From Owenia fusiformis (lineage: Eukaryota; Annelida; Polychaeta; Sabellida; Oweniidae), in assembly GCA_903813345.2 (NCBI GenBank), contig CAIIXF020000007.1, positions 28,817,564-28,881,563 of the forward strand: a stretch of 64,000 nt of DNA. Reading direction: 5' to 3'. The translations under genes and the position numbers were made by a program. Position 1 is the stretch's first letter. The number at the start of each line of letters is the position of its first letter. Of this stretch, positions 52,675 through 64,000 are shown one piece after another. The notes under the pieces were generated by a model that did not search any database, had not been told where the DNA came from, and saw nothing but the letters and a program-made list of their open reading frames with translations.

Positions 52675-55089
52675 ATGATCTTGCATGTACTTGTATTCCA
52701 TCACAAATGAGAGTTATTCTAAACTTAGGGGATTGCAATCTTTGTATCACCAGAAACGTGCCTATTGAAATTGGTCCCGGGAAATTGGTCTAAGTTCTTA
52801 ATAGAGACACAGATCTTATTTCTAGGTCTCGTATCGAGCGGGAGACAATGTCATAATAAATATAATATCATTTCCCAGTTGGATCCATAATTGCTCGCAT
52901 ATATAACGCACTTCCATATTGAAAACGATTGGATGTCAACATCAATAAAAAAGGGTGATGAACCAATACATCTTGTCCGGGTAATAAATCTTCATATCTA
53001 TATTTGTTCCGTGAATTGATACTAATGCATCCTTATGATTTCCAGCTTTGAGTATATTGTCGAATTGTTTTTATTGATGTATTTTGAAGCGAAACTATGA
53101 AGGACTATCACGACCACAGTATTCAATTAATTTAGTATCGTTGATACCAAATATGAGGTGTGCCTCAGAAGGTGTAAATCATTTATATTGGCTACAAAAT
53201 GGGCATATATTATGAAAGCTATTTGCCAATATATCATTAGAAAGAGTTAATGATAATATGAACCTTATATCGTTAAAAAGTTGATGAAAAAGACAAATGA
53301 AGTCGTTTTGAAAAAGTATAAAATGGCGTTTGACCTTAAATATACTTTTAGGGAAAAGGAAAATAATAAACTGCTAGATTTTTAAGTACGCAGCATTGTC
53401 ATGTGCACTCTTTCAACACTGTGTGAAAGCGTAGCATAGTTCAAAAATTACTACTCCCAGAGTTAAAAAATGATTATGAACTTGAGATTGGTAGAAAACC
53501 TACTAATGTGACCTTGAGCTTAAGTGCCACGCCGATTAACATCTTTGAGTCACAATAAGGAAATTGAAATATTCCCGAGTTATGAAAACGAATTAAATCC
53601 ATCAATCGAGATTTCCCCCTTTCCATCGGTGCATCACACCTTAAGCATCGTTCACAGGGCGAATTGGAAAAGCCTATTTCTTGAATACATTTTGAGATTA
53701 GCGAGTCTTTATCCATAATCGGGGGTAATTCATCTAATTTGTTTTACCTAATTTTAAAAGAACTAGATATATAGTACTCTGGGTCTACGTGATGATTGTA
53801 ATTTGAGCGAGAATCAATCAATTATTCTAAGTAGTTTTACACTCCCTTCCAAAAGTGTGCCACCCCTGGCTCTAATGGGATGACGTATTGAATTCATTTA
53901 TGCTTGATATTTCTTTTTTTCTTAAATTACACTAGATCAGATATTTGTGACAAATGTGATGATTTTTTGAATTGCCGATCATAAAATGGTTTGCAATTGA
54001 GCAAAGGGAGAGTTGATATTACCAAATTTTTGGGAGAGAGTGTATACTCTACTGTAACTGGATCACTCCGGGGAGCAAATGTTTTAAGCAAAGTGAGTAA
54101 TTTAATAACGATATTTCAAGTCCCAACCATTTCAAAATCGTAAATGTCATGTTTAGTATATTTGACCTTATATTGGTGCAAGTTGTATGTGTTTGAAGTG
54201 GATCTCAATGCTTAGTTTATTTGAACCGGACATATTTTTCAAATTTTAAGCGGGCTCAATATGGGCCCTGATAATGTTTCCATGTTTTTACAATTTGATT
54301 TTCAATCTTTTTTTAAAAAACAACATTTTGACACATGGGGATGAATAACAGTGATTTATGGAACCAACTTGTAGAATAACTAGTCAGGAAATAAACAATT
54401 GATTTTGAATTGTTTGCAAGTAAGACCTGTGAAAATTTTCAAGGGTTTTGATAAGATATGATGAGGTCAGGTGGCACGTTTATAAATCCACCAGGCCTAT
54501 TAAAAGCAGAATCAAATCTAGCGAGCAATATTTTCAAAGAATGTTTCAATTTTAGAATACTCGTATATTTGGCTCATATCATTCCTTGACATAACTTGTT
54601 TTACATGTTTTAGCAAACGAGACAAGTCGGCATGATGAAATAAATCGGACGCAAATTGTACCATCGGAATTGCGAGAGTGTCAGCCTTGAGGATCTGACC
54701 CTCTTGCGAATGTTCGCTAGTTACAAAGTTGTTTAATTAATCATTTCATCAACAGGGGGTTAATTGATTGAAATACAATTTATCTTAAAAATTCCAAAAA
54801 AGCAACTTCATAGAAAGTCATTGCAGTACAACCATAGAGCCAAGGAATGAAATATTAAGTGACAAACTAAATCTACTGTTTCATTTAAAATGTATACATT
54901 TGAGCATATAAATAAAGTTTATGTCAATTTTCAACATTTCTATGCTTACTGCTTTGTATATAATGATGGAAAATGTATCTCAATATTGTAAACCATTGGA
55001 TTGCTAACTTACTATGGCGGTATTTTGCGTTAAATATTTTCTCAAAACACCTGTTATTCACAAGAAAGTGTGTTAATTTAAAGTACTAG
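52675..55089. other. Intergenic, nothing recognised
   Basis: AT-rich. Small open frames here have no family-like content and no consistent splice sites. Confidence 0.35.
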
Positions 55090-55800
55090 TATTCTAATAG
55101 TTTCAGGAATTGATTAGTTTTTCGGCATTCTGGGTAAATGTTAAGGTGGCCATTTTGGATTTTCCGTCCTAAAATTGCGTCTGTCAAGGCTTGTCTACAG
55201 GTTTCCAGCCAAACCGTTTGAGGGATTCATTTGAAATTCTCAGGGATGTTTCTACCTATGAAAGTTTAGAACTGATTAGTTTTTCGGCATTCTGGGTAAA
55301 TGTTAAGGCGGCCAATTTGGATTTTCCGTCCTAAAATTTTGTCTGTCAAGGCTTGTCTACAGGTTTCCAGCCAAACCGTTTGAGGGATTCATTTGAAATT
55401 CTCAGGGATGTTTCTGCCTATGAAAGTTTAGAACTGATCAGTTTTTCGGCATTCTGGGTAAATGTTAAGGCGGCCATTTTGGATTTTCCGTCCTAAAATC
55501 TTGTCTGTCAAGGCTTGTCTACAGGTTTCCAGCCAAGCCGTTTGAGGGATTCATTTGAAATTCTCAGGGATGTTTCTACCTATAAAAATTTAGAACTGAT
55601 TAGTTTAAGGCGGCCATTTTGGATTTTCCGTCCTAAAATCTTGTCTGTCAAGGCTTGTCTACAGGTTTCCAGCCAAGCCGTTTGAGGGATTCATTTGAAA
55701 TTCTCAGGGATGTTTCTACCTATAAAAATTTAGAACTGATTAGTTTAAGGCGGCCATTTTGGATTTTTCGTCCTAAAATCGTGTCTGTGAAGGCTTGTTT
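55090..55800. repeat. Family C satellite, second locus
   Basis: About five tandem units with TGTCTACAGGTTTCCAGCC, TCTCAGGGATGTTTCTACC, GAACTGATTAGTTTT, GGCATTCTGGGTAAATGTTA and GGCCATTTTGGATTTTCCG. The first three spacings are 162 bp and the last two 140 bp, because the GGCATTCTGGGTAAATGTTA segment is deleted. Copies here are more alike than they are to those at 13 kb. Confidence 0.85.
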
Positions 55801-55989
55801 AAAAAATAAAAAATAATTTCCCATTGAGAGCAATGTTAAATTAAAACATTTTTTTAGAAATAACTAAATGGTCAATCTTTCCAGTTTTCACATATTTTGT
55901 AATACACCAGTATAACTTTTACCATGATTTTTTCAGGAAAATCTGAATTGTAGAAAAAAGCTGATACACTGTGAAGTAATACCTTAAAA

Positions 55990-56115
55990 CGTGTCTCTTG
56001 AGGGTTGTTTACAGGTTTCATGGATTCATCCTTAAATTTTAGAGATGTTTCTATGGAAAGTTTAGAACTGATTAGTTTTTAGGCAGTCTGGCCATTTTGA
56101 ATTTTCCATCCCGAA
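55990..56115. repeat. Diverged single family C unit
   Basis: TTGTTTACAGGTTTCATGGA, TTTAGAGATGTTTCTATGGA and GAACTGATTAGTTTTTAGGC show an older unit outside the main array. Confidence 0.6.
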
Positions 56116-56439
56116 AAGTGTATTCTGTTCAAGGGTGCGATTCTGTTCACCCTGTGGCTTGTTACCTTTTTTATTCACTTGTCAAACACTCAAAGTTCAT
56201 GTTATATTCGAGGAAAATTAATGATTTTAACATTTATGTGTTTCTATAAATGTGTAGATCCAGTTGTTTACACTTTGAGTCTAATAAATAAATATTTAAG
56301 ATGGTAAAGAAGAGAGACTATTGGCAGGCAATGCTGCTTGCAATTGTGTCACCCTACATCTCTGGATCTGTCTTTAACAATTGTAGGATGTGGTGGCGTC
56401 TCTAGTTTGGTAAATACTGCATCATATCATATGAAATCA

Positions 56440-56585
56440 CATCTAAATATATATCTAGCATTTTAATGGTCTCCAACCTTTTGTGGACGCTGTTCGACGG
56501 TTGGTGTTCGGCATTCGGCGGTTGGTGTTCGGCGTCTGTAACACATGGCAGATGAGTGACATTTTGCATGTTAATTGTATCATAC
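56440..56585. repeat. Family B copy
   Basis: GGTCTCCAACCTTTTGTGGA, TTCGACGGTTGGTGTTCGGC, GGCGTCTGTAACACATGGCA, then GTGACATTTTGCATGTTAAT. This is the right two-thirds of the family B design. Confidence 0.65.
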
Positions 56586-56794
56586 TGTATTGCAGGAGTG
56601 CGAATAAAAATGTTCAAAATAGCAACATCCTGTCCATTGAAGAATTCATAATGTAAACCATTCAATGAATTCATAATATTCTGTAACGTTTGTACACGAT
56701 ACCAGTATTTTACATAGTTTTATGTGGTGTTTTCTTTCAATACAATGTGAATGAAAAAAACTATAAATAGAAGACAAACTTTTCATAATAGACT

Positions 56795-57105
56795 TATTCA
56801 CCGAACGATATTCGGAACGATATAGATAACACATCCGACCGTTCGTCTATAAGGGATATTACTCAAATACCAGTTGCTCGATTTTGTTCATATTTGATAT
56901 CCATAGTTCTATCAAGATGCGAGTCTACTCAAAAGCAAGTTTTCATTTGTATAAGGCCATATATGTGCAGTTCAATTCGGAAAGTAATTTGCGTGATTTG
57001 ACAACCATTTTCAAAAACATAATGGAATGGTCTCATAATTAAAGTGACTGCGCTGCTTTAAAAAATATTCATCGGGATTTGCTACCCATCGGCGTTCCCA
57101 TAATG
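56795..57105. repeat. Degenerate family A copy
   Basis: TTCACCGAACGATATTCGGA and ATTACTCAAATACCAGTTGC at the left, CATCGGGATTTGCTACCCAT at the right. The tandem core has shrunk to about one unit. Confidence 0.6.
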
Positions 57106-57109
57106 TAGT

Positions 57110-57322
57110 TACATTTCCCAAAACAAGAAGAAACAGTCTTTCACCATTCAGAGCACTTTTTAAGTGATTTTGGCCATTTGTGGACCAAAATTGTCACATG
57201 CCAAAAAAATCTTTCAAAATCATGCAGTCTTTCACCATTCTGAGCACTTTTTAAGTGATTTTGGCCATTTTTGGACCAAAAAGTGAACCCCCTTGGCGAA
57301 TCCTGGCTACGGGCCTGTGGAC
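57110..57322. repeat. GCCCGTAGCCAGG-type element, partial
   Basis: Two copies of CAGTCTTTCACCATTC and CACTTTTTAAGTGATTTTGG, then AAGTGAACCCCCTTGG and CCTGGCTACGGGCCTG. The left terminal repeat is missing. Confidence 0.65.
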
Positions 57323-57474
57323 CAAATTGTTTCTTGCATTATTCAACTTCTCAATAAATTGGGCACTCTGCATGGCTTGATCATGTGAAATGTCTGCCCC
57401 GATTTTGGATTGTGTAAGCTTTGAATTCAGACAGTTTACACTGATTGCGTCTGATATCATATTTGGTGCAGCAA
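57305..57474 (-). pseudogene. Possible coding fragment, unidentified
   Basis: The minus-strand frame IAAPNMISDAISVNCLNS KLTQSKIGADISHDQAMQ SAQFIEKLNNARN has protein-like composition and a likely helical end. A TGA lies just upstream, and the frame runs into the adjacent repeat downstream. It may be an isolated exon or a transposon-borne piece. I do not recognise it. Confidence 0.25.
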
Positions 57475-57756
57475 TTCACAGCCGCAAGTGCTCCATTGAT
57501 GGTGTGGGATGAAATAAGGAAAATCATTACTAACTTATTTATGTACCCATTTGTTTAAATCAGTTCGTCATAACGGAATTTTATATAATTTATTGAATTA
57601 ATTAGCCTACCCATATTGGCATATCACCATGAGTATCTTCACTTTGGACATGTACCGAAACTGTGTTTTAGACTGGAGTTTGTCACTCTTTCTGTGTTGT
57701 GATTATGCACCGTTTTTTTTATCACATGGTGAGCTATTGCAATAACTCACTTGTCT

Positions 57757-57786
57757 GCCTGTCGCCTGCCTGCCTGCCTGCCTGCC
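57757..57786. repeat. (CCTG)n microsatellite
   Basis: Seven or so consecutive CCTG/GCCT units, with related CTGTCGCCTG copies just before. Confidence 0.8.
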
Positions 57787-58504
57787 ATCCTGCCCCTGAC
57801 CCCGACGATAGGATTCCCATTCTAAATTTTTTTTGCTCATCATCAATATAGAAAAACATACTACAGTACATGTCACTGTTAACAGTAGTTTTATTAGATA
57901 ATTTTGTAAAAAATTGTAAAAAAATCATATTTGCTTTTTTATTGTTCGCCTCTGAGACGGAACTCACCATTTATTTTATGGGCACTACAATTATCTCTGG
58001 CACTGGGGTATTGAAAGTCTTTCCTTTTCAATTATTCTTTAACATGTATAATGTGGCTTCAGTAATGAGCAGGATCTGATCTTGTGGTATTGGATTAAGT
58101 TAGTGCTTTTCTGAATGGCCGGGGCGGGAATGGGATGTTGAGTGCTGTTTCTTCGTGCTTTAGCATATCACCAAAAGCAATTTCGTTCGGTGCCTGTCCT
58201 GCCTAAGGCAAGAATCACGATTGCTCTGAACGAAGTGCTAGAAGAAGGGTGCGCGAGATCATAATTTGGGATGTTAGGATTTTGCCGGGAAATTTGTTTC
58301 TTGCATTATTTCATATACTTTTTGTCTTGTTTACATATTTATTCCTTTTGGTCTCCGACAAAGCTGGTGTCCATTACTCCATTTGTGTCCAACCCCTACT
58401 AGACCTGTCATTCTCTGGTCTTCTGCCACAACTACGGGCTTTTGTTGTGCCCTATCGCTTCCTATTGTTCCCTATTCTACTACAATCCTGTCACTTCTCG
58501 TTCT
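57787..58504. other. Intergenic, nothing recognised
   Basis: Short open frames lack family-like motifs. Confidence 0.35.
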
Positions 58505-58690
58505 TTATATAGTATAGTATATTATCGTGTGTATAGTATAGTGTAGTGAAGTGTGGTGTAGTGTGGCGTTGTATTCGTATGGTATGGTATGATTTATAGA
58601 ATGATATAGTAAGGTTTGGTATGGTGTGGTATGATGGAGTATGGTATGAATCATGGTATGGTATGGTTCGGTATGGCATGCCGTGGTATT
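58505..58690. repeat. Degenerate GTATAGTGTAG / GTATG low-complexity block
   Basis: A run built on GTATAGTATAGTGTAG and then TATGGTATGGTATG, strongly purine/T biased on the plus strand. The His/Tyr/Thr/Ile-rich frames on the other strand are artefacts of the repeat. Confidence 0.75.
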
Positions 58691-58751
58691 TTTTACGTTT
58701 ATGTTTTCAAAATGGATTAGAGGAAATACTAGTCGCATCAGGTATTACTTG

Positions 58752-58845
58752 GTACACTCCCCTCAATAAGTTTGGCAGCCTTTGCTCCCCATTGAACTAC
58801 GTGTTAAAGCCTCTTTAATTGCCAAACTTATGGAGGGGAGTGTAC
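58752..58845. mobile_element. 94-bp hairpin MITE
   Basis: GTACACTCCCCTCAATAAGT plus TTGGCA is repeated inverted (TGCCAAACTTATGGAGGGGA then GTGTAC) with a 40-bp loop. Confidence 0.7.
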
Positions 58846-61800
58846 ATACTTCAATACATTTTACAAGGTATACAGAAAGTGAGTAGATATGATTAAAACA
58901 ACAGGTTGTTTTTTGCCATCTATACATGTCCTAAAACTTAATTTTGGCTGTACAACTGTTATTTCGATTTCCATCGACTAGTAAAGACATCTTTATCTTT
59001 AACTTTGAATACATTTCTGAAAGGCGAGTCAAGTAACGCTCTGACATCTTTCCAAGCAATTACAGAAAATTAAAATAACAATTGCATATAGTGGTGATCA
59101 TAAGATATAAGTCTAATAGCAATAAAAGGATTCCTTAATTTTCTTTTCTCATGTGTATCGTTATGCAATACTTATACTATATGGAATGTATTTTCGAATG
59201 CAGCACGATCGTATTTGTCTTTATATAAGATGCATTACCCATGTTCTGCAATTTCTACCCACATTATTGATGCTATAATAATGAATGTTACAATGGAAAT
59301 AAACTACATTCTAATTTTTATTCTAATTAGCTTTGTGGCCCAAATTGAAAATGCAATGGAATCCCAAATACAGGTATAGCGGGAATCTTCTTGAATTGTG
59401 TTGTGTAGATATGTGTTGATAGCGTGTGTGTTCTTCAAAACGTGAAACAATGATATACTTTATTGCATCTACAACTTAGAAATTAAGAGAAATCACGTTT
59501 TCCATATAGGCATCCTCTCTCACTATGAAAAAATGTCTCTCATAAATTGGCTCAGAACTGGTCAGTCACTCATTAATACTCAGGGAAAAACGCAGTATGG
59601 TAGCAGCATAGATCGAGGTACAAAATGTAAAGGATGATCTTACAAAAATGTACAAACGTGGTGAATATCGCCAGTGGTCCTTAAAATGTTTTTTTTCTTT
59701 TTGCAATCCGCCAAATTAAATAGCCGCCAATATGCCAAAAATGGCAAAATCGCCAAATTAAGTATCGCCAAATTAACCCAATCTACAGTAATCATTCAAA
59801 AATGCAATTTCTGACATTTTGTCCACTTGCTAACTTCAGCCGAAGAAGTAAAGGCTGCCTTAATTTTGTATCATAGGTGATCTAACGAAAATATAGCACG
59901 AAACGGTATTGCATTGTGGATTTGCTTCATTATTTTAGTCGGATGGAGCTAATTGAATTTGCAATTCTGTTGGGATATATAAAGCTGTATTACAGAGTGC
60001 CATCGGGGACGTTGTTTCATCTTAATGACCCGACCCGCTCAGAACATCTCACTTGCATCGTTTCAATTTCGTAATGTTTCTCTAAAATATAAACTAGTTA
60101 TACCGTTCTTGTCATCTGTATAGCATTAAGTGTCAGTGTAGTGTATTGTGACTATGCATTGCTCCCATTTGTTCTTTACTTTGATAAGTGCTGCCATCAA
60201 AATATTGCATTAATGGGAACGCTGAGTAATATTTGAGTTTAATGTATACGGCAGATAGACGACTTTCTTGATTCAATAAAGATTCGTGTATGCCGTTTAC
60301 ATCCTATAACACACTGTTGTTTTTCATTTTTGATCAGGTTAGCAGAATATATCGAGGGTACATTGTTTTAGAATTTATTATAGTTGCGAAAACATTATAG
60401 TTCAATAGGATGTAGCACCCAGTTGATATTATGCTAGGGATATTGGTAGTTGGAAGAATATATTCAGTGCTTTAATTCTATAAAGTTGCCGAAAATTATG
60501 ATAGCATTTTTGGCGAAAATTTTGGCGAATGCTGTTTTTTGCAAAATGATTTAGCAAAAGCAGCTGGCAAATTCACAGATTCATGCACGCAGGTTCAAAA
60601 ACATGATTTTTGTCCCACGTACATGATGTTTCATTTTGACCGTCTCTCCTTCAACAGCCAATCTTAAATCTCCCAGCACTTTAACCTACATAACATTTTA
60701 AAGCTTTTATTTATTTCTTGGCTAAAATTGGCATGGTTGATAATTGGGAACATAATTTATGTTTGCGAATTGGTAGTCACCATCATCCTAATTTGCTTGA
60801 TTTATGGTTTCTACTTGTATAAATGGATTTAATTTTAATAAATGGATTTAATCTTTTTAATAAAATGTTGCTATTCGATCGTATGTCATCGATCAAATGG
60901 GCATTTGATCTGATATTTAGCCAGTTGTACTTCAAGCTAAATCAAAGTTGTGGGCGTAAAAAAACACATGGAGGTATCCAGTCTAGGATTAATGATTGAT
61001 AGGGGACGGCCATTATGAAACACCCTGTATATTATTGACTAATTCAAAGACGTGATACTTGTTATCCCATATATCACCCTAGTGATCTCAACAGTTTTTT
61101 CTCACTCCTGTCGATCAGAGTGCAAAATCCTAATTCTATTTATTTTAGACAAAATAGCTCATTCATCATTTTGACAGGGGTGCCAAACTATTTACAACAG
61201 GGTGTCACGTACTTCCAATTTTCAACAAGGAACGGCAGCCGGTTGGATCTGATGCTAGTAATGTTACTGCACAGCTAACGAACTTGCTTGGAACTACTTG
61301 CAAAAGGTCCTTATTCATTGGTTGAATCAGTCACAATTTTCTGAATATATCAGTTAATTTGAGCACATTTGAAGTGTTTTTTAATTGCGAATATCTCAAC
61401 AGCCATGGTTTCTGAGGTGAACATTTTACAGCGTACCAGCTGCGCCTGTCGCCAATCATCGCCACTTTTATGCAAGATGATGACAAAGAAAAATGATAAA
61501 ATACTCAAAGACCTGCTTTGTACAATACGGAGTATCACCTCTGGTGTAGTACACAATTTATATTCATACCCAATGTAGATTGAATACCAGCCCGCTAAAT
61601 AAGACAAACCAGTTCGTCAATAACTTAAAGGTGCAACAATTAGTGCAGGGGGGGGGGGGGCATTCAACGATCATCGCCCAGTGTAAAAATATATTTAAGT
61701 TTGGATATTTCATCAAGACTAACATATATTTTTTATTATCTACAAAGAAACCCCCACTGACCCCCTGGATGAACATTATTTCAGCTGATATTCCTCTTCA

Positions 61801-62689
61801 AACGTGGTGGATTTTAAAAATCTATAAGTGAGGCTCCCTTTATAGAAGCTTTGAAATTTTTGAATGCTTCCAGACTTATGTGTTGATTTTAGCCTATTTT
61901 TGATGAAAACTCGATTTTAATGAGCTGGCACATATTTTCTATTTTCGGCAGGGAACAGCGTGCTTATTCTTTAGTTATTTCCTTGTATTAGGGTTGCTAT
62001 TTTCGGATCGGAAATCGGAGTTCCACGCGAGGGAAATTTAAAGTTAATCGAAAGCCAAGTGACTTCTCTATCTAATGAAAGGGAAATTGAACCATCGGCT
62101 GAGTGTTTGCTTCTGCAGTCGTTCTTGAGCTGAGTCTAAATTGCCAAAGACGGTCATTTCTGTGACAACAGGATTAACGCAGTTTCATGGCACTGTGCAT
62201 ATACAGTCGTTTCTGTGGAAATGAAAAATGGGCGATCAAAGGTTTTCTCAATGCATGGGCTTTAATAACGTAATTGAAATAGGTTAACAACATTGCTAGT
62301 CGCGTCAAATGGGTTTAAGAAGGAATAGAACAATGAACGATACAATACACACATCTTCATCTAAAAGGTTTCAGTTATTTCAGCCTTGGAAGTCAAAGAT
62401 GCGATAGATGATATGTTATACTTAAAAATTATGGCTCATGCATAAGTGATTGCATGACTTATTCGCGATGCCAAGTCCCTAGGGGACCATATGTGAGAAT
62501 ATGTTGAATTTGGAAGGTCGTACTTTTCCTTGAATTCTTTATAGCCTGTGAAACTCCCCACCCTGAGTGTGAGAGCATAGTAAACTAGAGTAATGTTAAA
62601 ATGAAGATGAAGTAAGAAAAAACAAACTATTAGAAATGGTATAAACTCTTCGCACTTATCTTGCTAGCTTTAAATGCGTCATACTCAAA
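58846..62689. other. Intergenic with small repeats only
   Basis: No gene is supported. At 59700-59780 there are several CGCCAAATTA/GCCGCCAATATGCC words. Solo mariner-type end words occur near 61018 (ACACCCTGTAT) and 61197 (ACAGGGTGTCAC) in an orientation that does not bracket an element. A G12 tract lies at 61649. Confidence 0.35.
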
Positions 62690-64000
62690 TAAACGAGACC
62701 ATTTACATCGTGAAATTGTACTATAAACAATACCGTTTATTCACCCCAAAACAAGACCACATTCGTCACATGAGATATTGTAATCAAGATCGTCTTCTTA
62801 ACTTGAGAAATTGTACTCTAAGTAAGTTCTAAACACGATCACCTTTGTCACCAGAGACAAGACCACTTACATCACCCGAAACAAGACCAGCCTCGTCACC
62901 TGAGAAATTGTACTTTAAATAAGATCACCTTCGTCATCCGATTGTAGGCCTACTTTAAACAAGACCAACTTCGTCACCCGAGAAATTGTACTCTAAACAA
63001 AACCAGTTTCGTCACGTGAGATACTGTATTACAATCAAGACCCCCTTTCTCACCTGAGAAATTGTATTCTAAGTAAATAAGAACTCCAAGTAAGTTCTAA
63101 ACAAGATCACCTTTGCCTCTTGAGACAAGACCACTTTCGTCACCCGAAACAAGACCAGCCTCAGCTCGTCACCTGAGAAATTGTACCCTAGACAAGATCA
63201 CATTCGTCACCCCAAAATTGTTCTCTAAACAAGACATCCTTCGTCGCCTGAGAAATTGTACTTTAAATAATAGCACATTCGTCAGCTGACAAAATTGTTC
63301 TCTAAATAAGACCAACTTCGTCACCTGAGAAATTTTCTCTTAACAAGATCACCTTCGTCGCCTGATAAATTGTACTCTAAACAATACCACATTCGTCAGC
63401 TGACAAAATTGTTCTCTAAATAAGACCAACTTCGTCACCTGAGAAATTGTTCTCTAAACAAGATTTCCTTCGTCGCCTGAGAAATTGTACTCTAAATAAT
63501 ACCACATTCGTCAGCTGACAAAATTGTTCTCTAAACAAAATCACCTTCGTCACCTGGGAAATTGTACTCTAAATGAAACCACATTTGTCATTTTCGTCAG
63601 CTGACAAAAATTGTTCTCTAAATAAGACCAACTTCGTCACCTGAGAAATTGTTCTCTAAACAAGATCACCTTCATCGCCTGAGAAATTGTAAGTACATTC
63701 GTCAGCTGACAAAATTGTTCTCTAAATAAGACCAACTTCGTCACCTGAGAAATTGTTCTCTAAACAACATCACCTTCGTCGCCTGAGAAATTGTTCTCTA
63801 AACAAGACCAGCTTCGTCACCTGAGAAATTGTATTCTAAGTAAGACCATGGCCACCTTCTTTGAAATTGTACTCTAAAAAAGACGAACTTTGTCATCTGA
63901 GAAATTGTACTCTAAACACGACCGCATTCGTCAACTGAAAAAATGTACTCTAAACACGACCACATTCGTCAACTGAAAAATTGTACTCTAAACAAGACCA
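62690..64000. repeat. 38-bp satellite with three-unit higher-order repeat, open at window end
   Basis: The basic unit is about 38 bp: CACCTGAGAAATTGTACTCT then AAACAAGACCACATTCGT. In the better-kept part (about 63240-63800) three unit types alternate, starting CGCCTGAGAAATTG, CAGCTGACAAAATTG and CACCTGAGAAATTG, giving a period of about 115 bp. Left units are more diverged. The array continues past the window end. Confidence 0.9.

Noticed and set aside
58491-58738. His/Tyr/Thr-rich open frames on the minus strand
   Set aside because: These are artefacts of the GTATG-type low-complexity block.
61017-61210. Pair of mariner-type end words
   Set aside because: Their orientation is outward-facing, so they do not bracket one element. 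They are probably ends of two unrelated relics.
62690-64000. CRISPR-like array of short repeats
   Set aside because: Units are contiguous with no unique spacers and the DNA is eukaryotic, so it is a satellite.

Overview
The window is AT-rich animal nuclear DNA: split genes with GT-AG introns, AATAAA signals, tRNA-derived SINEs, and many terminal-inverted-repeat, foldback and satellite-bearing elements. Repeat content and gene structure suggest a marine invertebrate, perhaps an invertebrate deuterostome (hemichordate, echinoderm or cephalochordate). The sequence alone does not settle the phylum. Nothing bacterial or viral was recognised.

Layout. (1) 1-4.3 kb, minus strand: a rhodopsin-class GPCR, broken by an in-frame TAG and by a 2.26-kb inverted-repeat element inserted between TM3 and TM4. 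(2) 4.6-6.3 kb: two fused repeat elements with tandem cores. (3) 6.4-27.1 kb, plus strand: a gene for an ARID (AT-rich interaction domain) nuclear protein, nine visible coding exons. The ARID is split by a 13.5-kb intron holding a 3.1-kb TA-flanked element, a 5.3-kb foldback element with satellite arms, a 97-bp tandem array, a poly(A) retro-insertion with a 17-bp target duplication, and a SINE interrupted by a second element. (4) 27-31.6 kb: intergenic, with small inverted-repeat elements. (5) 31.8-50.5 kb, minus strand: a complete gene for a type II membrane M1 zinc aminopeptidase (aminopeptidase N-like). Its 17 coding exons sum to 2973 nt in one frame (990 codons plus stop). A GC-AG intron, a 5' UTR intron and an upstream ORF that overlaps the start are visible. 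Its introns hold many mobile elements, including one whose end lies 7 bp from a splice donor and a mariner nested in another element with an empty-site copy 3 kb away. (6) 50.5-64 kb: mostly intergenic with satellite and low-complexity blocks, ending in a 38-bp satellite with a three-unit higher-order period.

The two intact genes are unrelated neighbours that converge towards 27-31.6 kb. The less familiar material is the set of repeat families with a hairpin-like 5' end, a tandem core rich in ATGGCGGC/GGCCATTTT motifs and a 3' stem-loop, resembling non-autonomous Helentron/HINE elements, together with the giant foldback element.
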